A stretch of 64,000 bases of DNA from Streptococcus mitis subsp. hohhotensis. Its GTDB lineage: Bacteria; Bacillota; Bacilli; Lactobacillales; Streptococcaceae. The notes under the pieces were generated by a model. It was given only the letters and a program-made list of their open reading frames with translations. It was not told the DNA's origin and ran no database searches. A program made the translations under genes and the position numbers. The stretch spans positions 2,501 to 66,500 of the forward strand of contig NZ_JPFZ01000007.1 in NCBI RefSeq assembly GCF_000722775.1, in the 5' to 3' direction. Positions 50,156-60,143 of the stretch are shown piece after piece; the first letter of the stretch is position 1, and each line of letters opens with the position of its first letter.

Positions 50156-50413
50156 ATGATTAACTGGAAATTACGACTAAAAAATAAATTCTTTTGGCTG
50201 ACTGCAATCCCAGCCTTCTTGCTTGTCTTGCAAGCTGGTGCAGCAGTCTTTGGATATCACCTAGATTTGGGTGATATCGGTAACAAGCTGATTTTGCTTG
50301 TCAATGCAGTATTCGTGTTCTTGACTGCTATCGGTCTGGTCAATGACCCGACGACTAGCGGAATCACAGACAGCACACGAGCGCTAGAATACAAGAAACC
50401 AAGTGAGGAGTAG
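50156..50413 (+). CDS. Holin (phi-LC3 type)
   Basis: 85 residues from ATG 50156 (AGAGAGGAA upstream). [20 protein letters not shown], two membrane helices and the [14 protein letters not shown] motif are diagnostic of phi-LC3 holins. Forms the membrane hole that releases the lysin. Confidence 0.92.
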   Translation: MINWKLRLKNKFFWLTAIPAFLLVLQAGAAVFGYHLDLGDIGNKLILLVNAVFVFLTAIGLVNDPTTSGITDSTRALEYKKPSEE

Positions 50414-50415
50414 GT

Positions 50416-51282
50416 ATGTCTAAAAAACAAGAAATGATTCAATTCTTCATCGACAAGGTCAACGCTGACGATGGAGTGGACAATGATGGAGCTTATGGCT
50501 TTCAGTGCGCTGACGTACCTTGTTATGGGTTACGTCATTGGTACGGTGTGACGCTTTGGGGCAACGCTTATGACTTACTTGAGTCAGCACGTTCTCAAGG
50601 CCTGAAAGTCGTGTATGACGCTGACTATCCAAAGGCTGGTTGGTTCTTCGTGAAATCCTACGTAGCTGGTGACGGCGTCAACTACGGGCATACTGGCCTT
50701 GTCTATGAAGACTCAGACGGATATACCATTAAGACGATTGAGCAGAATATCGATGGCAATTGGGACTATTTAGAAGTAGGTGGCCCTTGTCGTTATAACG
50801 AGCGTTCTGTAAGTGAAATCGTTGGGTATATCGTGCCGCCTGAAGAGGTTGAAACTGGCTGGCAACAGAACCAATATGGTTGGTGGTGGGTTCGCGAAGA
50901 CGGCTCATACCCAACCGATAAATGGGAGAAGATCAATGACGCTTGGTACTATTTCGACGAAAAAGGATTCATGAAACGTAGTACCTGGTTGAACTACAAG
51001 GACGCTTGGTACTGGTTCACGGATTTAGGATCTATGGCCACTGGCTGGGCTCGTATCAATAATGCTTGGTATTACTTCGATGAAGACGGTAAGATGGTTA
51101 CTGGCTGGATTAAGCACAAGCTGACTTGGTACTACCTTGATAGTAAGAATGGAAACATGGTATCTAACTCATTTGTCCAATCAGCTGATAAGACAGGCTG
51201 GTACTACCTCAAGGCAGACGGAACACTGGCAGATAAGCCAGAATTTAAAATTGAGCCAGACGGCTTGATTACGACTAAATAA
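50416..51282 (+). CDS. Endolysin: CHAP amidase with choline-binding repeats (Skl-like)
   Basis: 288 residues. The CHAP domain covers about 1-140 with Cys31 in [10 protein letters not shown] and His92 in [11 protein letters not shown]. Residues about 150-275 hold roughly six choline-binding repeats ([35 protein letters not shown]). It cleaves peptidoglycan after anchoring to phosphocholine on teichoic acid. This architecture is like Skl of S. mitis. Three bases after the holin stop. Confidence 0.92.
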   Translation: MSKKQEMIQFFIDKVNADDGVDNDGAYGFQCADVPCYGLRHWYGVTLWGNAYDLLESARSQGLKVVYDADYPKAGWFFVKSYVAGDGVNYGHTGLVYEDSDGYTIKTIEQNIDGNWDYLEVGGPCRYNERSVSEIVGYIVPPEEVETGWQQNQYGWWWVREDGSYPTDKWEKINDAWYYFDEKGFMKRSTWLNYKDAWYWFTDLGSMATGWARINNAWYYFDEDGKMVTGWIKHKLTWYYLDSKNGNMVSNSFVQSADKTGWYYLKADGTLADKPEFKIEPDGLITTK

Positions 51283-51328
51283 TTTTAAAAAATAAATAGA
51301 AAGGAAACTTTTCTAAAATGTTTATCTA

Positions 51329-51357
51329 CCGCAGGCTGTTTGGCTTGCGGTTTTTTT
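51329..51357 (+). terminator. Terminator of the late operon
   Basis: CCGCAGGC-N6-GCTTGCGG stem followed by seven T residues, 47 bases after the lysin stop. Confidence 0.9.
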
Positions 51358-51373
51358 GTTTGCTCTGAAATAC

Positions 51374-51393
51374 GCTTGATAATCGCTTGAAAT
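51374..51393 (+). repeat. Prophage-end repeat, right copy
   Basis: 18/20 match to 8769-8788. Confidence 0.35.
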
Positions 51394-51472
51394 TCCTGAA
51401 AAACATTTATAGATATAGGGTTAGGAGTGTTCTTTTTCGCTTGAATATTCTTTATTTTGCTCTGAAATTGTC

Positions 51473-51488
51473 TTGTTGACATCAACAA
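51473..51488. promoter_or_regulatory. Operator-like near-palindrome 1
   Basis: TTGTTGACATCAACAA, symmetric except at the centre. A sister site is 46 bp away. Confidence 0.4.
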
Positions 51489-51518
51489 ATAGCTTTATAA
51501 AGAGCTTGGTTGCCAATT

Positions 51519-51534
51519 TTGTTGACGTTAACAA
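51519..51534. promoter_or_regulatory. Operator-like near-palindrome 2
   Basis: TTGTTGACGTTAACAA, the same half-sites as site 1. Confidence 0.4.
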
Positions 51535-51654
51535 AATTAGAGTTTGTATTTCTATTTTGCAAAAACACGCAATTTGAACGATTAGAAACAGAAATTACAA
51601 TCCTATCGTTCAAAAAATTGCTTTCTTGAAGAATAGAGAGGAGAATGGCAGGGT

Positions 51655-51721
51655 ATTATTGTCAAAAACGCCATTTTGTTAATAATAGATCCTTTTTATT
51701 TTTTGATTATTGTCAAAAACG
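51655..51721 (+). repeat. 16-bp direct repeat pair
   Basis: ATTATTGTCAAAAACG occurs at 51655-51670 and 51706-51721, 51 bp apart, with further shared words (GATCCTTTT) downstream of each. Confidence 0.5.
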
Positions 51722-51790
51722 GTGTTTTGTCAAAAATAAAAACAGTGAAATTAGTCACTGATCCTTTTGTAAACTATTAGAATTAAATTG

Positions 51791-51814
51791 CAACCTTCTC
51801 AACTATACGGGCAA
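51791..51814 (-). repeat. 17-bp repeat, copy 3 (inverted)
   Basis: On the minus strand TTGCCCGTATAGTTGAGAAG, one base different from copies 1 and 2 over the shared 15 bases and also matching copy 2 beyond it. Confidence 0.5.
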
Positions 51815-51829
51815 ATATGAGTGTGAAAA

Positions 51830-51850
51830 TGAATACGAAGATGAATACGA
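51830..51850 (+). repeat. Right arm repeat: two GAATACGA units 12 bp apart
   Basis: Same octamers, orientation and spacing as at 8818-8838; 19 of 21 bases match. Confidence 0.5.
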
Positions 51851-51952
51851 TTTAAAAAAACGATAGAAATTAATGAAAATGATTTAAAAGAGAAAATAAG
51901 CAAAAAATAAACTATCAACAAGCAATGGAAAGTACTTGTAAACACAAATTCT

Positions 51953-51962
51953 TTATACCATA
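51953..51962. repeat. Candidate attR core (TTATACCATA)
   Basis: Matches 8748-8757 and lies four bases before the tgt -35 box. Confidence 0.4.
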
Positions 51963-51966
51963 GTTC

Positions 51967-51995
51967 GTGACAGTTCCAGCTTTTTTTGATAAAAT
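51967..51995 (+). promoter_or_regulatory. Promoter of tgt
   Basis: GTGACA, 17-base spacer ending TGA, then TAAAAT (extended -10). The prophage left it intact. Confidence 0.6.
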
Positions 51996-52058
51996 CATAC
52001 AGTATGCCCTTGGGCACAAAGTATGAACTGGGACTGTCTTTCCCAGCTTCGGAGGTAA

Positions 52059-53204
<1,146 letters not shown>

Positions 53205-53223
53205 AACGGAATAGATATAAGCT

Positions 53224-53253
53224 AAAAATCCTAAGTTTTCTCTTAGGATTTTT
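53224..53253. terminator. Terminator after tgt
   Basis: AAAAATCCTAAG / CTTAGGATTTTT stem with T-rich tail on the plus strand. Confidence 0.85.
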
Positions 53254-53304
53254 CTTCTTTTTTTGATAGAATAAAGTGTACAATGAAAGGAAGAATAAAC
53301 TCGT

Positions 53305-55122
53305 ATGCGCATTAAATGGTTTTCCTTGATTAGGATTACAGGTTTACTTTTGGTACTCTTGTATCACTTCTTTCAGACCATCTTTCCTGGAGGATTTTTC
53401 GGGGTAGATGTCTTTTTCACATTTTCAGGTTTCTTGATTACGGCTCTACTCATCGAAGAATTTTCTAAAAATCATGAAATTGATTTGGTTGGATTTTTTA
53501 GGAGACGCTTTTATCGTATCGTGCCACCTGTGGTTTTGATGGTCTTGGTAACCATGCCCTTTACCTTTCTAGTTCGCCAAGATTATGTGGCTGGAATTGG
53601 GGGTCAGATTGCGGGTGTTTTAGGCTTCATGACCAACTTCTATGAACTTCTAACAGGTGGGAGTTATGAATCACAGTTCATTCCTCATTTGTTTGTTCAT
53701 AATTGGAGCTTGGCCGTTGAGGTTCACTACTATATTCTATGGGGATTGGCAGTTTGGTTCTTATCCAAACAGGCTAAATCAAATGGTCAGTTGAAGGGGA
53801 TGGTCTTTCTTTTATCTGCTGCTGTCTTCTTGATCAGCTTCTTCTCCATGTTTATTGGTAGTTTTCTAGTGACCTCTTATTCCTCTGTTTACTTCTCCAG
53901 TTTAACTCATGTCTATCCATTCTTTTTGGGAAGTATCCTAGCAACGATTGTAGGCGTTCGTCAGACGACTTCCCTCGTCAAGCAGTTGGATAGAATCTGG
54001 GATTTACGAAAGACCCTGTTGGTTTTTGGAGGAGGTTTTGGCTTCTTACTCATTTTGACCTTCTTTGTCAAATTTACCTATCTCTTTGCCTATCTTATTG
54101 GCTTCTTACTTGCCAGCCTTGCAGCCCTTGCTATGATTCTGGCGGCGCGTGTCTTACATGAAAAGACACATCATATACAGGAGCCAAAAATTATCAGCTT
54201 TTTAGCGGATACTAGCTATGCGGTTTATCTTTTCCATTGGCCTTTCTATATCATTTTTTCACAGTTGACCTCAAATCTTCTTGCTGTGTTACTGACTCTG
54301 ATTTTTTCTTATGGATTTGCCAGTTTTTCATTTTATGTATTGGAGCCGTGGATTGCAGGAAAGAGCACACCTATTTTACAAACTCTTCGTCCCCTGCCTT
54401 ATATTCACACAATCCTTGCAACAAGTACAGGAATCTTGGCCTTCATTGTCCTCTTAGTGACTTTGTTGGCACCACAAGTGGGAGCGTTTGAGACAGACTT
54501 AACTGTCAATGGCTTGAAGCAAGCCGCAACAAATATTAGCCAGACCAAGGTGATGACAGAACGAGCAGAAGCTGATAGTTTAGGGATTGCTGATGGTACT
54601 ATGTTAATTGGTGATTCGGTGGCTTTAAGGGCAAATACAGCCCTGCAGACAGCCCTTCCTGGAGCACAGATTAACGCGCAAGTCAGCAGAACAACCAAGA
54701 CCGCCAATGAAATCATGCTAAATAATAGCCAGAATAAATTTCTACCAAAGATGGTGGTTATTGCAACAGGTGTGAATAATCCTGAAAATTATAAGGAAGA
54801 CTGGGACAGTATCGTGAAAAATCTTCCTAAGGGCCACCATATGGTTTTGGTGACTCCTTATGAGGGAGATAAGACAAAAGAGACCTATGCAATCGTTGAG
54901 AAGGCGGCTGCCTATATGAGAGAATTGGCAGAGAAGACACCTTATATCACAGTTGCTGATTGGAATCAAGTTGCTAAGGAACATCCAGAAATCTGGGCAG
55001 GTACAGACCAAGTCCATTTCGGAAGTGACACTAGTACTATTGAAGCAGGAGCAAAATTGTATGCAGATACCATTGCTACAGCCTTGCAAACAGCTCAAGA
55101 CAAACCAGTCAAATCAAAATAA
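53305..55122 (+). CDS. OatA/Adr-type acyltransferase with SGNH domain
   Basis: 605 residues. Residues about 1-390 form an acyltransferase-3 membrane domain with ten or more helices (LLYHFFQTIFPGGFFGVDVF, HNWSLAVEVHYY). About 430-600 is an extracellular SGNH domain: LIGDSVALR (Ser), ATGVNN (Gly/Asn) and DQVHFG (Asp-x-x-His). Such proteins move acetyl groups across the membrane and O-acetylate peptidoglycan, giving lysozyme and antibiotic tolerance. Assignment to peptidoglycan rather than another polymer is by similarity. Confidence 0.85.
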   Translation: MRIKWFSLIRITGLLLVLLYHFFQTIFPGGFFGVDVFFTFSGFLITALLIEEFSKNHEIDLVGFFRRRFYRIVPPVVLMVLVTMPFTFLVRQDYVAGIGGQIAGVLGFMTNFYELLTGGSYESQFIPHLFVHNWSLAVEVHYYILWGLAVWFLSKQAKSNGQLKGMVFLLSAAVFLISFFSMFIGSFLVTSYSSVYFSSLTHVYPFFLGSILATIVGVRQTTSLVKQLDRIWDLRKTLLVFGGGFGFLLILTFFVKFTYLFAYLIGFLLASLAALAMILAARVLHEKTHHIQEPKIISFLADTSYAVYLFHWPFYIIFSQLTSNLLAVLLTLIFSYGFASFSFYVLEPWIAGKSTPILQTLRPLPYIHTILATSTGILAFIVLLVTLLAPQVGAFETDLTVNGLKQAATNISQTKVMTERAEADSLGIADGTMLIGDSVALRANTALQTALPGAQINAQVSRTTKTANEIMLNNSQNKFLPKMVVIATGVNNPENYKEDWDSIVKNLPKGHHMVLVTPYEGDKTKETYAIVEKAAAYMRELAEKTPYITVADWNQVAKEHPEIWAGTDQVHFGSDTSTIEAGAKLYADTIATALQTAQDKPVKSK

Positions 55123-55133
55123 CTTGTATTAAA

Positions 55134-55168
55134 AAGAGAAGAGTTGGAGAAATCCAGCTCTTTTAAAA
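55134..55168 (+). terminator. Terminator after the acyltransferase gene
   Basis: GAGTTGGA-GAAA-TCCAGCTC stem followed by TTTT. Confidence 0.75.
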
Positions 55169-55183
55169 TATCTCCAGAAAATA

Positions 55184-55193
55184 GGTCTATACC
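55184..55193. promoter_or_regulatory. NagR (dre-type) operator
   Basis: GGTCTATACC inside AAATAGGTCTATACCATTT resembles the GGTATAGACC core bound by GntR-family NagR/YvoA repressors that control amino-sugar genes. It touches the nagA -35 box. Confidence 0.6.
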
Positions 55194-55194
55194 A

Positions 55195-55223
55195 TTTACA
55201 AATAAAAAAGAAAGGTTTATAAT
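55195..55223 (+). promoter_or_regulatory. Promoter of nagA
   Basis: TTTACA, 17-base spacer, TATAAT, 50 bases before the start codon. Confidence 0.7.
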
Positions 55224-55273
55224 GTAATTGACATAATAAATTGTAGAATAAATCTTTTAAGGAGGTTAACATT

Positions 55274-56425
55274 ATGCCTAACTATATTAAAGCGGATCAG
55301 TTTTTCTACCCACACGGAGTTCGTCGTGGTGGTTACTTGGAACTTGTGGACGGCAAGTTTGGAAAACATGTAGAGCAGATTCCTGAAGGAGCAGAGGTAA
55401 TTGACTATACAGGTTATAGCATTGCTCCAGGACTTGTGGATACCCACATTCATGGATTTGGCGGTGTGGATGTCATGGATAATAACATCGAAGGAACCCT
55501 TCATACCATGAGTGAAGGACTACTTAGTACAGGTGTCACCAGCTTCTTGCCAACCACTTTGACATCAACTTATGAGCAATTGCTTGCGGTAACAGAAAAT
55601 ATCGGTGCTCGTTACCAGGAAGCAAGTGGAGCGAAAATTCGTGGAATTTATTTTGAAGGGCCTTATTTCACAGAGAAATACAAGGGAGCTCAAAATCCTG
55701 CCTATATGAAAGATCCTCGTATGGATGAGTTTCGTGCTTGGCAAAAAGCAGCCAATGGCTTGCTAAATAAAATTGCCCTTGCGCCAGAACGTGAAGGTGT
55801 AGAAGACTTTGTACGTACAGTTACGGGAGAAGGCGTAACAGTTGCTCTAGGACATTCAAATGCAACTTTTGATGAGGCTAAAAAGGCAGTTGATGCTGGA
55901 GCTAGTGTATGGGTACATGCCTATAATGGGATGCGTGGTTTAACACATCGCGAACTAGGTATGGTAGGAGCTATGTATGAGCTCCCACATACTTACGCAG
56001 AATTGATTTGTGATGGTTATCACGTAGATCCAAAAGCTTGTGAGATTTTACTTAAGCAAAAGGGGACAGAAAACATCGCTCTTATTACGGACTGTATGAC
56101 AGCTGGTGGGCTTGAAGACGGTGACTATATGTTGGGAGAATTTCCAGTAGTGGTTGCCAATGGAACTGCACGCCTCAAATCGACAGGTAACTTGGCAGGT
56201 TCTATCCTCAAACTTAAAGATGGTATGAGAAATGTAGTCGAGTGGGGTATTGCGAATCCACATGAAGCAGTCATGATGGCCAGCCTCAACCCAGCTAAAT
56301 CCGTTCATATTGACGATGTCTGTGGTCAAATCCGTGAAGGTTATGATGCGGACTTTATCGTACTAGATAAAGATTTGGAATTGGTAGCAACCTACCTAGA
56401 CGGTGTGAAACGTTATCAAGCATAA
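55274..56425 (+). CDS. nagA: N-acetylglucosamine-6-phosphate deacetylase
   Basis: 383 residues, amidohydrolase fold. Removes acetate from GlcNAc-6-P, feeding glucosamine-6-P to cell-wall synthesis or glycolysis. Metal and catalytic motifs: PGLVDTHIHGFGG, YFEGPYF, LGHSNA, HAYNGMRGLTHRE and LITDCMTAGG. RBS AAGGAGG. Control by the NagR-like operator upstream is expected to relieve repression on amino sugars. Confidence 0.96.
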   Translation: MPNYIKADQFFYPHGVRRGGYLELVDGKFGKHVEQIPEGAEVIDYTGYSIAPGLVDTHIHGFGGVDVMDNNIEGTLHTMSEGLLSTGVTSFLPTTLTSTYEQLLAVTENIGARYQEASGAKIRGIYFEGPYFTEKYKGAQNPAYMKDPRMDEFRAWQKAANGLLNKIALAPEREGVEDFVRTVTGEGVTVALGHSNATFDEAKKAVDAGASVWVHAYNGMRGLTHRELGMVGAMYELPHTYAELICDGYHVDPKACEILLKQKGTENIALITDCMTAGGLEDGDYMLGEFPVVVANGTARLKSTGNLAGSILKLKDGMRNVVEWGIANPHEAVMMASLNPAKSVHIDDVCGQIREGYDADFIVLDKDLELVATYLDGVKRYQA

Positions 56426-56430
56426 GAGAG

Positions 56431-56465
56431 AAAGCAGAAGTTAGAGACTAGCTTCTGCTTTTTAT
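56431..56465 (+). terminator. Terminator after nagA
   Basis: AAAGCAGAAG / CTTCTGCTTT stem with T-tail. Confidence 0.8.
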
Positions 56466-56586
56466 CTATATTGCTTTACCGGTAAATAAAAAAGTTAAAA
56501 AAATCACAAAAAAACTTGAAGAAACAAATGAAAAGGCTTACAATTATGTTATAAATAGTACAAATAAAAAAACGGAGGAGTACTTT

Positions 56587-57645
56587 ATGAAAGCTTATAC
56601 TTATGTTAAACCAGGACTTGCTTCTTTTGTTGATGTAGACAAACCAGTTATTCGCAAGCCAACAGACGCTATTGTGCGTATCGTAAAAACCACTATTTGT
56701 GGAACAGACCTCCATATCATTAAAGGAGATGTTCCTGCTTGTCAAAGTGGTACCATTCTTGGCCACGAAGGAATTGGGATTGTTGAAGAAGTTGGGGAAG
56801 GAGTTTCTAACTTCAAAAAAGGCGACAAGGTCTTGATTTCTTGTGTCTGTGCCTGTGGTAAATGCTACTACTGTAAAAAAGGAATTTATGCCCATTGTGA
56901 AGACGAAGGGGGCTGGATTTTCGGTCACTTGATTGACGGTATGCAGGCTGAGTATCTACGTGTCCCTCATGCAGATAATACTCTTTATCATACTCCAGAA
57001 GACTTGTCAGATGAAGCCTTGGTTATGTTATCAGACATTTTGCCTACAGGATATGAAATTGGTGTCTTGAAAGGAAAAGTAGAACCTGGTTGTAGCGTAG
57101 CCATTATTGGTTCAGGTCCAGTTGGATTGGCTGCTCTTTTGACGGCTCAATTCTACTCACCAGCTAAATTGATTATGGTGGACTTAGACGATAACCGCTT
57201 GGAAACTGCTGTATCATTTGGTGCGACTCATAAGGTTAATTCTTCAGACCCTGAAAAAGCCATTAAAGAAATTTATGATTTGACAGATGGTCGTGGTGTA
57301 GATGTTGCTATCGAAGCTGTTGGTATTCCTGCAACATTTGATTTCTGTCAAAAGATTATCGGTGTAGACGGAACAGTTGCCAACTGCGGTGTGCATGGTA
57401 AACCAGTTGAATTCGATTTGGACAAACTTTGGATTCGCAACATCAATGTAACAACTGGTTTGGTATCTACAAATACCACTCCACAATTGTTGAAAGCTCT
57501 TGAAACTCATAAGATTGAACCAGAAAAACTGGTAACTCATTATTTCAAACTAAGTGAAATTGAAAAAGCATATGAAGTCTTCAGTAAGGCAGCAGACCAC
57601 CATGCAATCAAAGTCATTATCGAAAACGATATTTCTGAAGCCTAG
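56587..57645 (+). CDS. Zinc-dependent alcohol dehydrogenase family protein
   Basis: 352 residues of the medium-chain dehydrogenase family. Catalytic zinc ligands Cys in TTICGTDLH and His in LGHEGIGIVEEVG; structural zinc cysteines in CVCACGKCYYCKKGIYAHC; NAD(P) loop SGPVGLAALL. Oxidises small alcohols or diols with NAD+; butanediol or threonine-type substrates are possible. RBS GGAGGAG. Confidence 0.9.
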   Translation: MKAYTYVKPGLASFVDVDKPVIRKPTDAIVRIVKTTICGTDLHIIKGDVPACQSGTILGHEGIGIVEEVGEGVSNFKKGDKVLISCVCACGKCYYCKKGIYAHCEDEGGWIFGHLIDGMQAEYLRVPHADNTLYHTPEDLSDEALVMLSDILPTGYEIGVLKGKVEPGCSVAIIGSGPVGLAALLTAQFYSPAKLIMVDLDDNRLETAVSFGATHKVNSSDPEKAIKEIYDLTDGRGVDVAIEAVGIPATFDFCQKIIGVDGTVANCGVHGKPVEFDLDKLWIRNINVTTGLVSTNTTPQLLKALETHKIEPEKLVTHYFKLSEIEKAYEVFSKAADHHAIKVIIENDISEA

Positions 57646-57683
57646 GTAGTAAAAAGATTTTGGAACATAAGCAAATAGAAATT

Positions 57684-57712
57684 CAGTCATCCATCAGATG
57701 GCTGGATTTTTT
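57684..57712 (+). terminator. Terminator after the dehydrogenase gene
   Basis: CAGTCATC-N5-GATGGCTG stem then T residues. Confidence 0.8.
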
Positions 57713-57795
57713 ATCTGGAAATTAAGAAATGAGCATATTTCTTTCCTTGTTTGGCGGAATTGGTTATAATATACGGTACAAAGGAATGAATGAAT

Positions 57796-58161
57796 ATGTA
57801 TCGTGTTATAGAAATGTACGGAGATTTTGAACCTTGGTGGTTCTTAGAAGGTTGGGAAGAAGATATTGTAGCAAGTAGAAAATTTGACCAGTATTATGAT
57901 GCTCTCAAATACTATAAAACTTGCTGGTTTAGATTGGAACAAGAATCCCCTCTTTATAAAAGTAGAAGTGACTTGATGACCATTTTCTGGGATCCGGAAG
58001 ACCAACGCTGGTGTGATGAATGTGATGACTATTTACAACAATACCATTCTTTGGCTCTTTTGCAGGATGAGCAGGTTATCCCAGATGAAAAATTACGTCC
58101 AGGCTATGAAAAACAAACAGGTAAGGAAAGGCACCGTTCTTGCCGTATGAAATTAAAATAG
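57796..58161 (+). CDS. DUF1033 protein
   Basis: 121 residues; MYRVIEMYGDFEPWWFLEGW is the family signature, with DPEDQRWCDECDDYLQQYHS near the middle. A conserved streptococcal protein next to the competence pilus operon; function unknown. ATG 57796 preferred (AAGGA 10 bases upstream); ATG 57790 also possible. Confidence 0.85.
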   Translation: MYRVIEMYGDFEPWWFLEGWEEDIVASRKFDQYYDALKYYKTCWFRLEQESPLYKSRSDLMTIFWDPEDQRWCDECDDYLQQYHSLALLQDEQVIPDEKLRPGYEKQTGKERHRSCRMKLK

Positions 58162-58208
58162 AGAAAAAGTAACTTTTTGGAGTTGCTTTTTTTATTTTTC
58201 CAAATCTT

Positions 58209-58216
58209 TGCGAATA
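58209..58216 (+). promoter_or_regulatory. ComX (SigX) cin-box for the comG operon
   Basis: TGCGAATA, one base from the consensus TACGAATA of competence sigma factor promoters, with T-rich DNA upstream and 20 bases before the comGA start. Confidence 0.75.
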
Positions 58217-58236
58217 GTATAGGTGAGGAGGTAAGT

Positions 58237-59178
58237 ATGGTTCAAGAAATTGCACAAGAAATCATTCGTTCGGCTCGGAAAAAAGGGGCACAAGACATTT
58301 ATTTTGTCCCCAAGTTAGACGCCTATGAGCTTCATATGAGGGTGGGAGACGAGCGCTGTAAAATCGGTTGTTATGATTTTGAAAAATTTGCGGCCGTCAT
58401 CAGTCACTTTAAGTTTGTGGCGGGTATGAATGTGGGAGAAAAGCGACGTAGTCAACTTGGTTCCTGTGATTATGCCTATGACGATAAGATGGTTTCTCTA
58501 CGTTTATCTACTGTAGGTGATTATCGAGGTCATGAGAGTTTAGTTATTCGTTTGTTGCATGATGAGGAGCAGGATTTGCATTTTTGGTTTCAGGATATTG
58601 AAGAACTGGGCAAGCAGTACAGGCAACGGGGACTTTATCTTTTTGCTGGTCCAGTCGGCAGTGGCAAGACGACCCTGATGCACGAATTGGCCAAGTCCCT
58701 CTTTAAGGGGCAACAAGTCATGTCCATCGAAGATCCAGTCGAAATCAAGCAGGACGACATGCTTCAGTTGCAGTTGAACGAAGCAATCGGGTTGACGTAT
58801 GAAAATCTAATCAAACTTTCTTTGCGCCATCGACCAGACCTCCTGATTATCGGAGAAATTCGGGACAGCGAAACGGCGCGTGCAGTAGTTAGAGCTAGTT
58901 TGACAGGTGCGACAGTCTTTTCAACCATTCACGCCAAGAGTATTCGAGGTGTTTATGAACGCCTGCTAGAGTTGGGTGTGAGTGAGGAGGAATTGGCAGT
59001 AGTTCTGCAAGGAGTCTGCTATCAGAGATTAATCGGGGGAGGAGGAATCGTTGACTTTGCTAACAAAGACTATCAAGAACACCAGCCGACTAGCTGGAAT
59101 AAACAGATTGACCAGCTTCTTAAAGATGGACATATCACAAGCCTTCAGGCTGAAACGGAAAAAATTAGCTACAGCTAA
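58237..59178 (+). CDS. comGA: Competence pilus assembly ATPase
   Basis: 313 residues from ATG 58237 after GAGGAGG. GspE/PilB-type ATPase that powers the transformation pilus: Walker A GPVGSGKTT, Asp box-like MSIEDPVEIKQDD, Walker B LLIIGEIRD, and the His box STIHAKS. First gene of the late competence cgl operon, driven by the cin-box. Confidence 0.96.
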   Translation: MVQEIAQEIIRSARKKGAQDIYFVPKLDAYELHMRVGDERCKIGCYDFEKFAAVISHFKFVAGMNVGEKRRSQLGSCDYAYDDKMVSLRLSTVGDYRGHESLVIRLLHDEEQDLHFWFQDIEELGKQYRQRGLYLFAGPVGSGKTTLMHELAKSLFKGQQVMSIEDPVEIKQDDMLQLQLNEAIGLTYENLIKLSLRHRPDLLIIGEIRDSETARAVVRASLTGATVFSTIHAKSIRGVYERLLELGVSEEELAVVLQGVCYQRLIGGGGIVDFANKDYQEHQPTSWNKQIDQLLKDGHITSLQAETEKISYS

Positions 59179-60142
59179 GCAAAAAAATATCATCACCTTG
59201 TTTAACAATCTCTTTTCCAGCGGTTTTCATCTGGTGGAGACCATCTCCTTTTTAGATAGGAGTGCCTTGTTGGACAAGCAGTGTGTGACTCAGATGCGCA
59301 CGGGCTTGTCTCAGGGGAAATCATTCTCAGAAATGATGGAAAGTTTGGGATTTTCAAGTGTCATTGTCACTCAGTTATCCCTAGCTGAAGTCCATGGGAA
59401 TCTCCACCTGAGTTTGGGAAAGATAGAAGAGTATCTAGACAATCTGGCCAAGGTCAAGAAAAAACTAATTGAAGTAGCGACCTATCCCTTGATTTTGCTG
59501 GGATTTCTTCTCTTAATCATGCTGGGGCTACGTAACTACCTACTACCACAACTGGATAGTAGCAATATTGCCACCCAAATTATCGGCAATCTCCCACAAA
59601 TCTTTCTAGGCATGGTAGGGTTTGTTTCTCTGCTTGCCCTTTTAGCACTAATTTTTTATAAAAGAAGTTCAAAGATGCGTGTCTTTTCTATCTTGGCCAG
59701 AATTCCCTTCTTTGGTATCTTCGTTCAAACTTATCTGACAGCTTATTATGCGCGTGAGTGGGGGAATATGATTTCGCAGGGAATGGAGCTGACGCAGATT
59801 TTTCAGATCATGCAGGAACAAGGTTCCCAACTCTTTAAAGAAATCGGTCAAGACCTAGCTCAATCCCTACAAAATGGCTGCGAATTTTCTCAGACGATAG
59901 CGACCTGTCCTTTCTTTAAGAAAGAGTTGAGTCTCATTATCGAGTATGGGGAAGTCAAGTCCAAGCTGGGTAGTGAGTTGGAAATCTATGCTGAAAAAAC
60001 TTGGGAAGCCTTTTTTACCCGAGTCAATCGCACCATGAATCTGGTGCAACCACTGGTCTTTATCCTTGTGGCTCTGATTATCGTTTTACTTTATGCGGCA
60101 ATGCTCATGCCCATGTATCAAAATATGGAGGTAAATTTTTAA
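59126..60142 (+). CDS. comGB: Competence pilus platform membrane protein
   Basis: 338 residues from ATG 59126, overlapping comGA by 53 bases. GspF/PilC fold with three membrane helices (YPLILLGFLLLIMLGLRN, ILVALIIVLLYAAMLMPMY) and two cytosolic repeats (NNLFSSGFHLVETISFL, REWGNMISQGMELTQIFQ). Confidence 0.94.
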   Translation: MDISQAFRLKRKKLATAKQKNIITLFNNLFSSGFHLVETISFLDRSALLDKQCVTQMRTGLSQGKSFSEMMESLGFSSVIVTQLSLAEVHGNLHLSLGKIEEYLDNLAKVKKKLIEVATYPLILLGFLLLIMLGLRNYLLPQLDSSNIATQIIGNLPQIFLGMVGFVSLLALLALIFYKRSSKMRVFSILARIPFFGIFVQTYLTAYYAREWGNMISQGMELTQIFQIMQEQGSQLFKEIGQDLAQSLQNGCEFSQTIATCPFFKKELSLIIEYGEVKSKLGSELEIYAEKTWEAFFTRVNRTMNLVQPLVFILVALIIVLLYAAMLMPMYQNMEVNF

Positions 60143-60143
60143 A

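Larger units (their letters stand above)
51358..51952. other. Gene-free right end of the prophage
   Basis: About 600 AT-rich bases without a convincing gene. It contains a CGCTTGA word three times, two operator-like palindromes, a 16-bp direct repeat pair, the inverted 17-bp repeat and the right arm repeats. Confidence 0.6.
8748..51962. mobile_element. Complete PBSX/EJ-1-like myophage prophage, about 43 kb
   Basis: Bounded by a leftward tyrosine integrase on the left and by the lysin and an attR-like region on the right. It holds lysogeny, early, replication, packaging, head, contractile-tail and lysis modules in normal phage order. A tail sheath and XkdM-U-type baseplate proteins make it a myophage. 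The flanking chromosomal genes are normally neighbours in pneumococci (from memory). The exact borders rest on a 10-bp core candidate and could shift. Confidence 0.9.

Noticed and set aside
51285-51488. 67-codon leftward ORF after the lysin
   Set aside because: No ribosome-binding site, overlaps the late terminator and an operator-like palindrome; composition is not protein-like.
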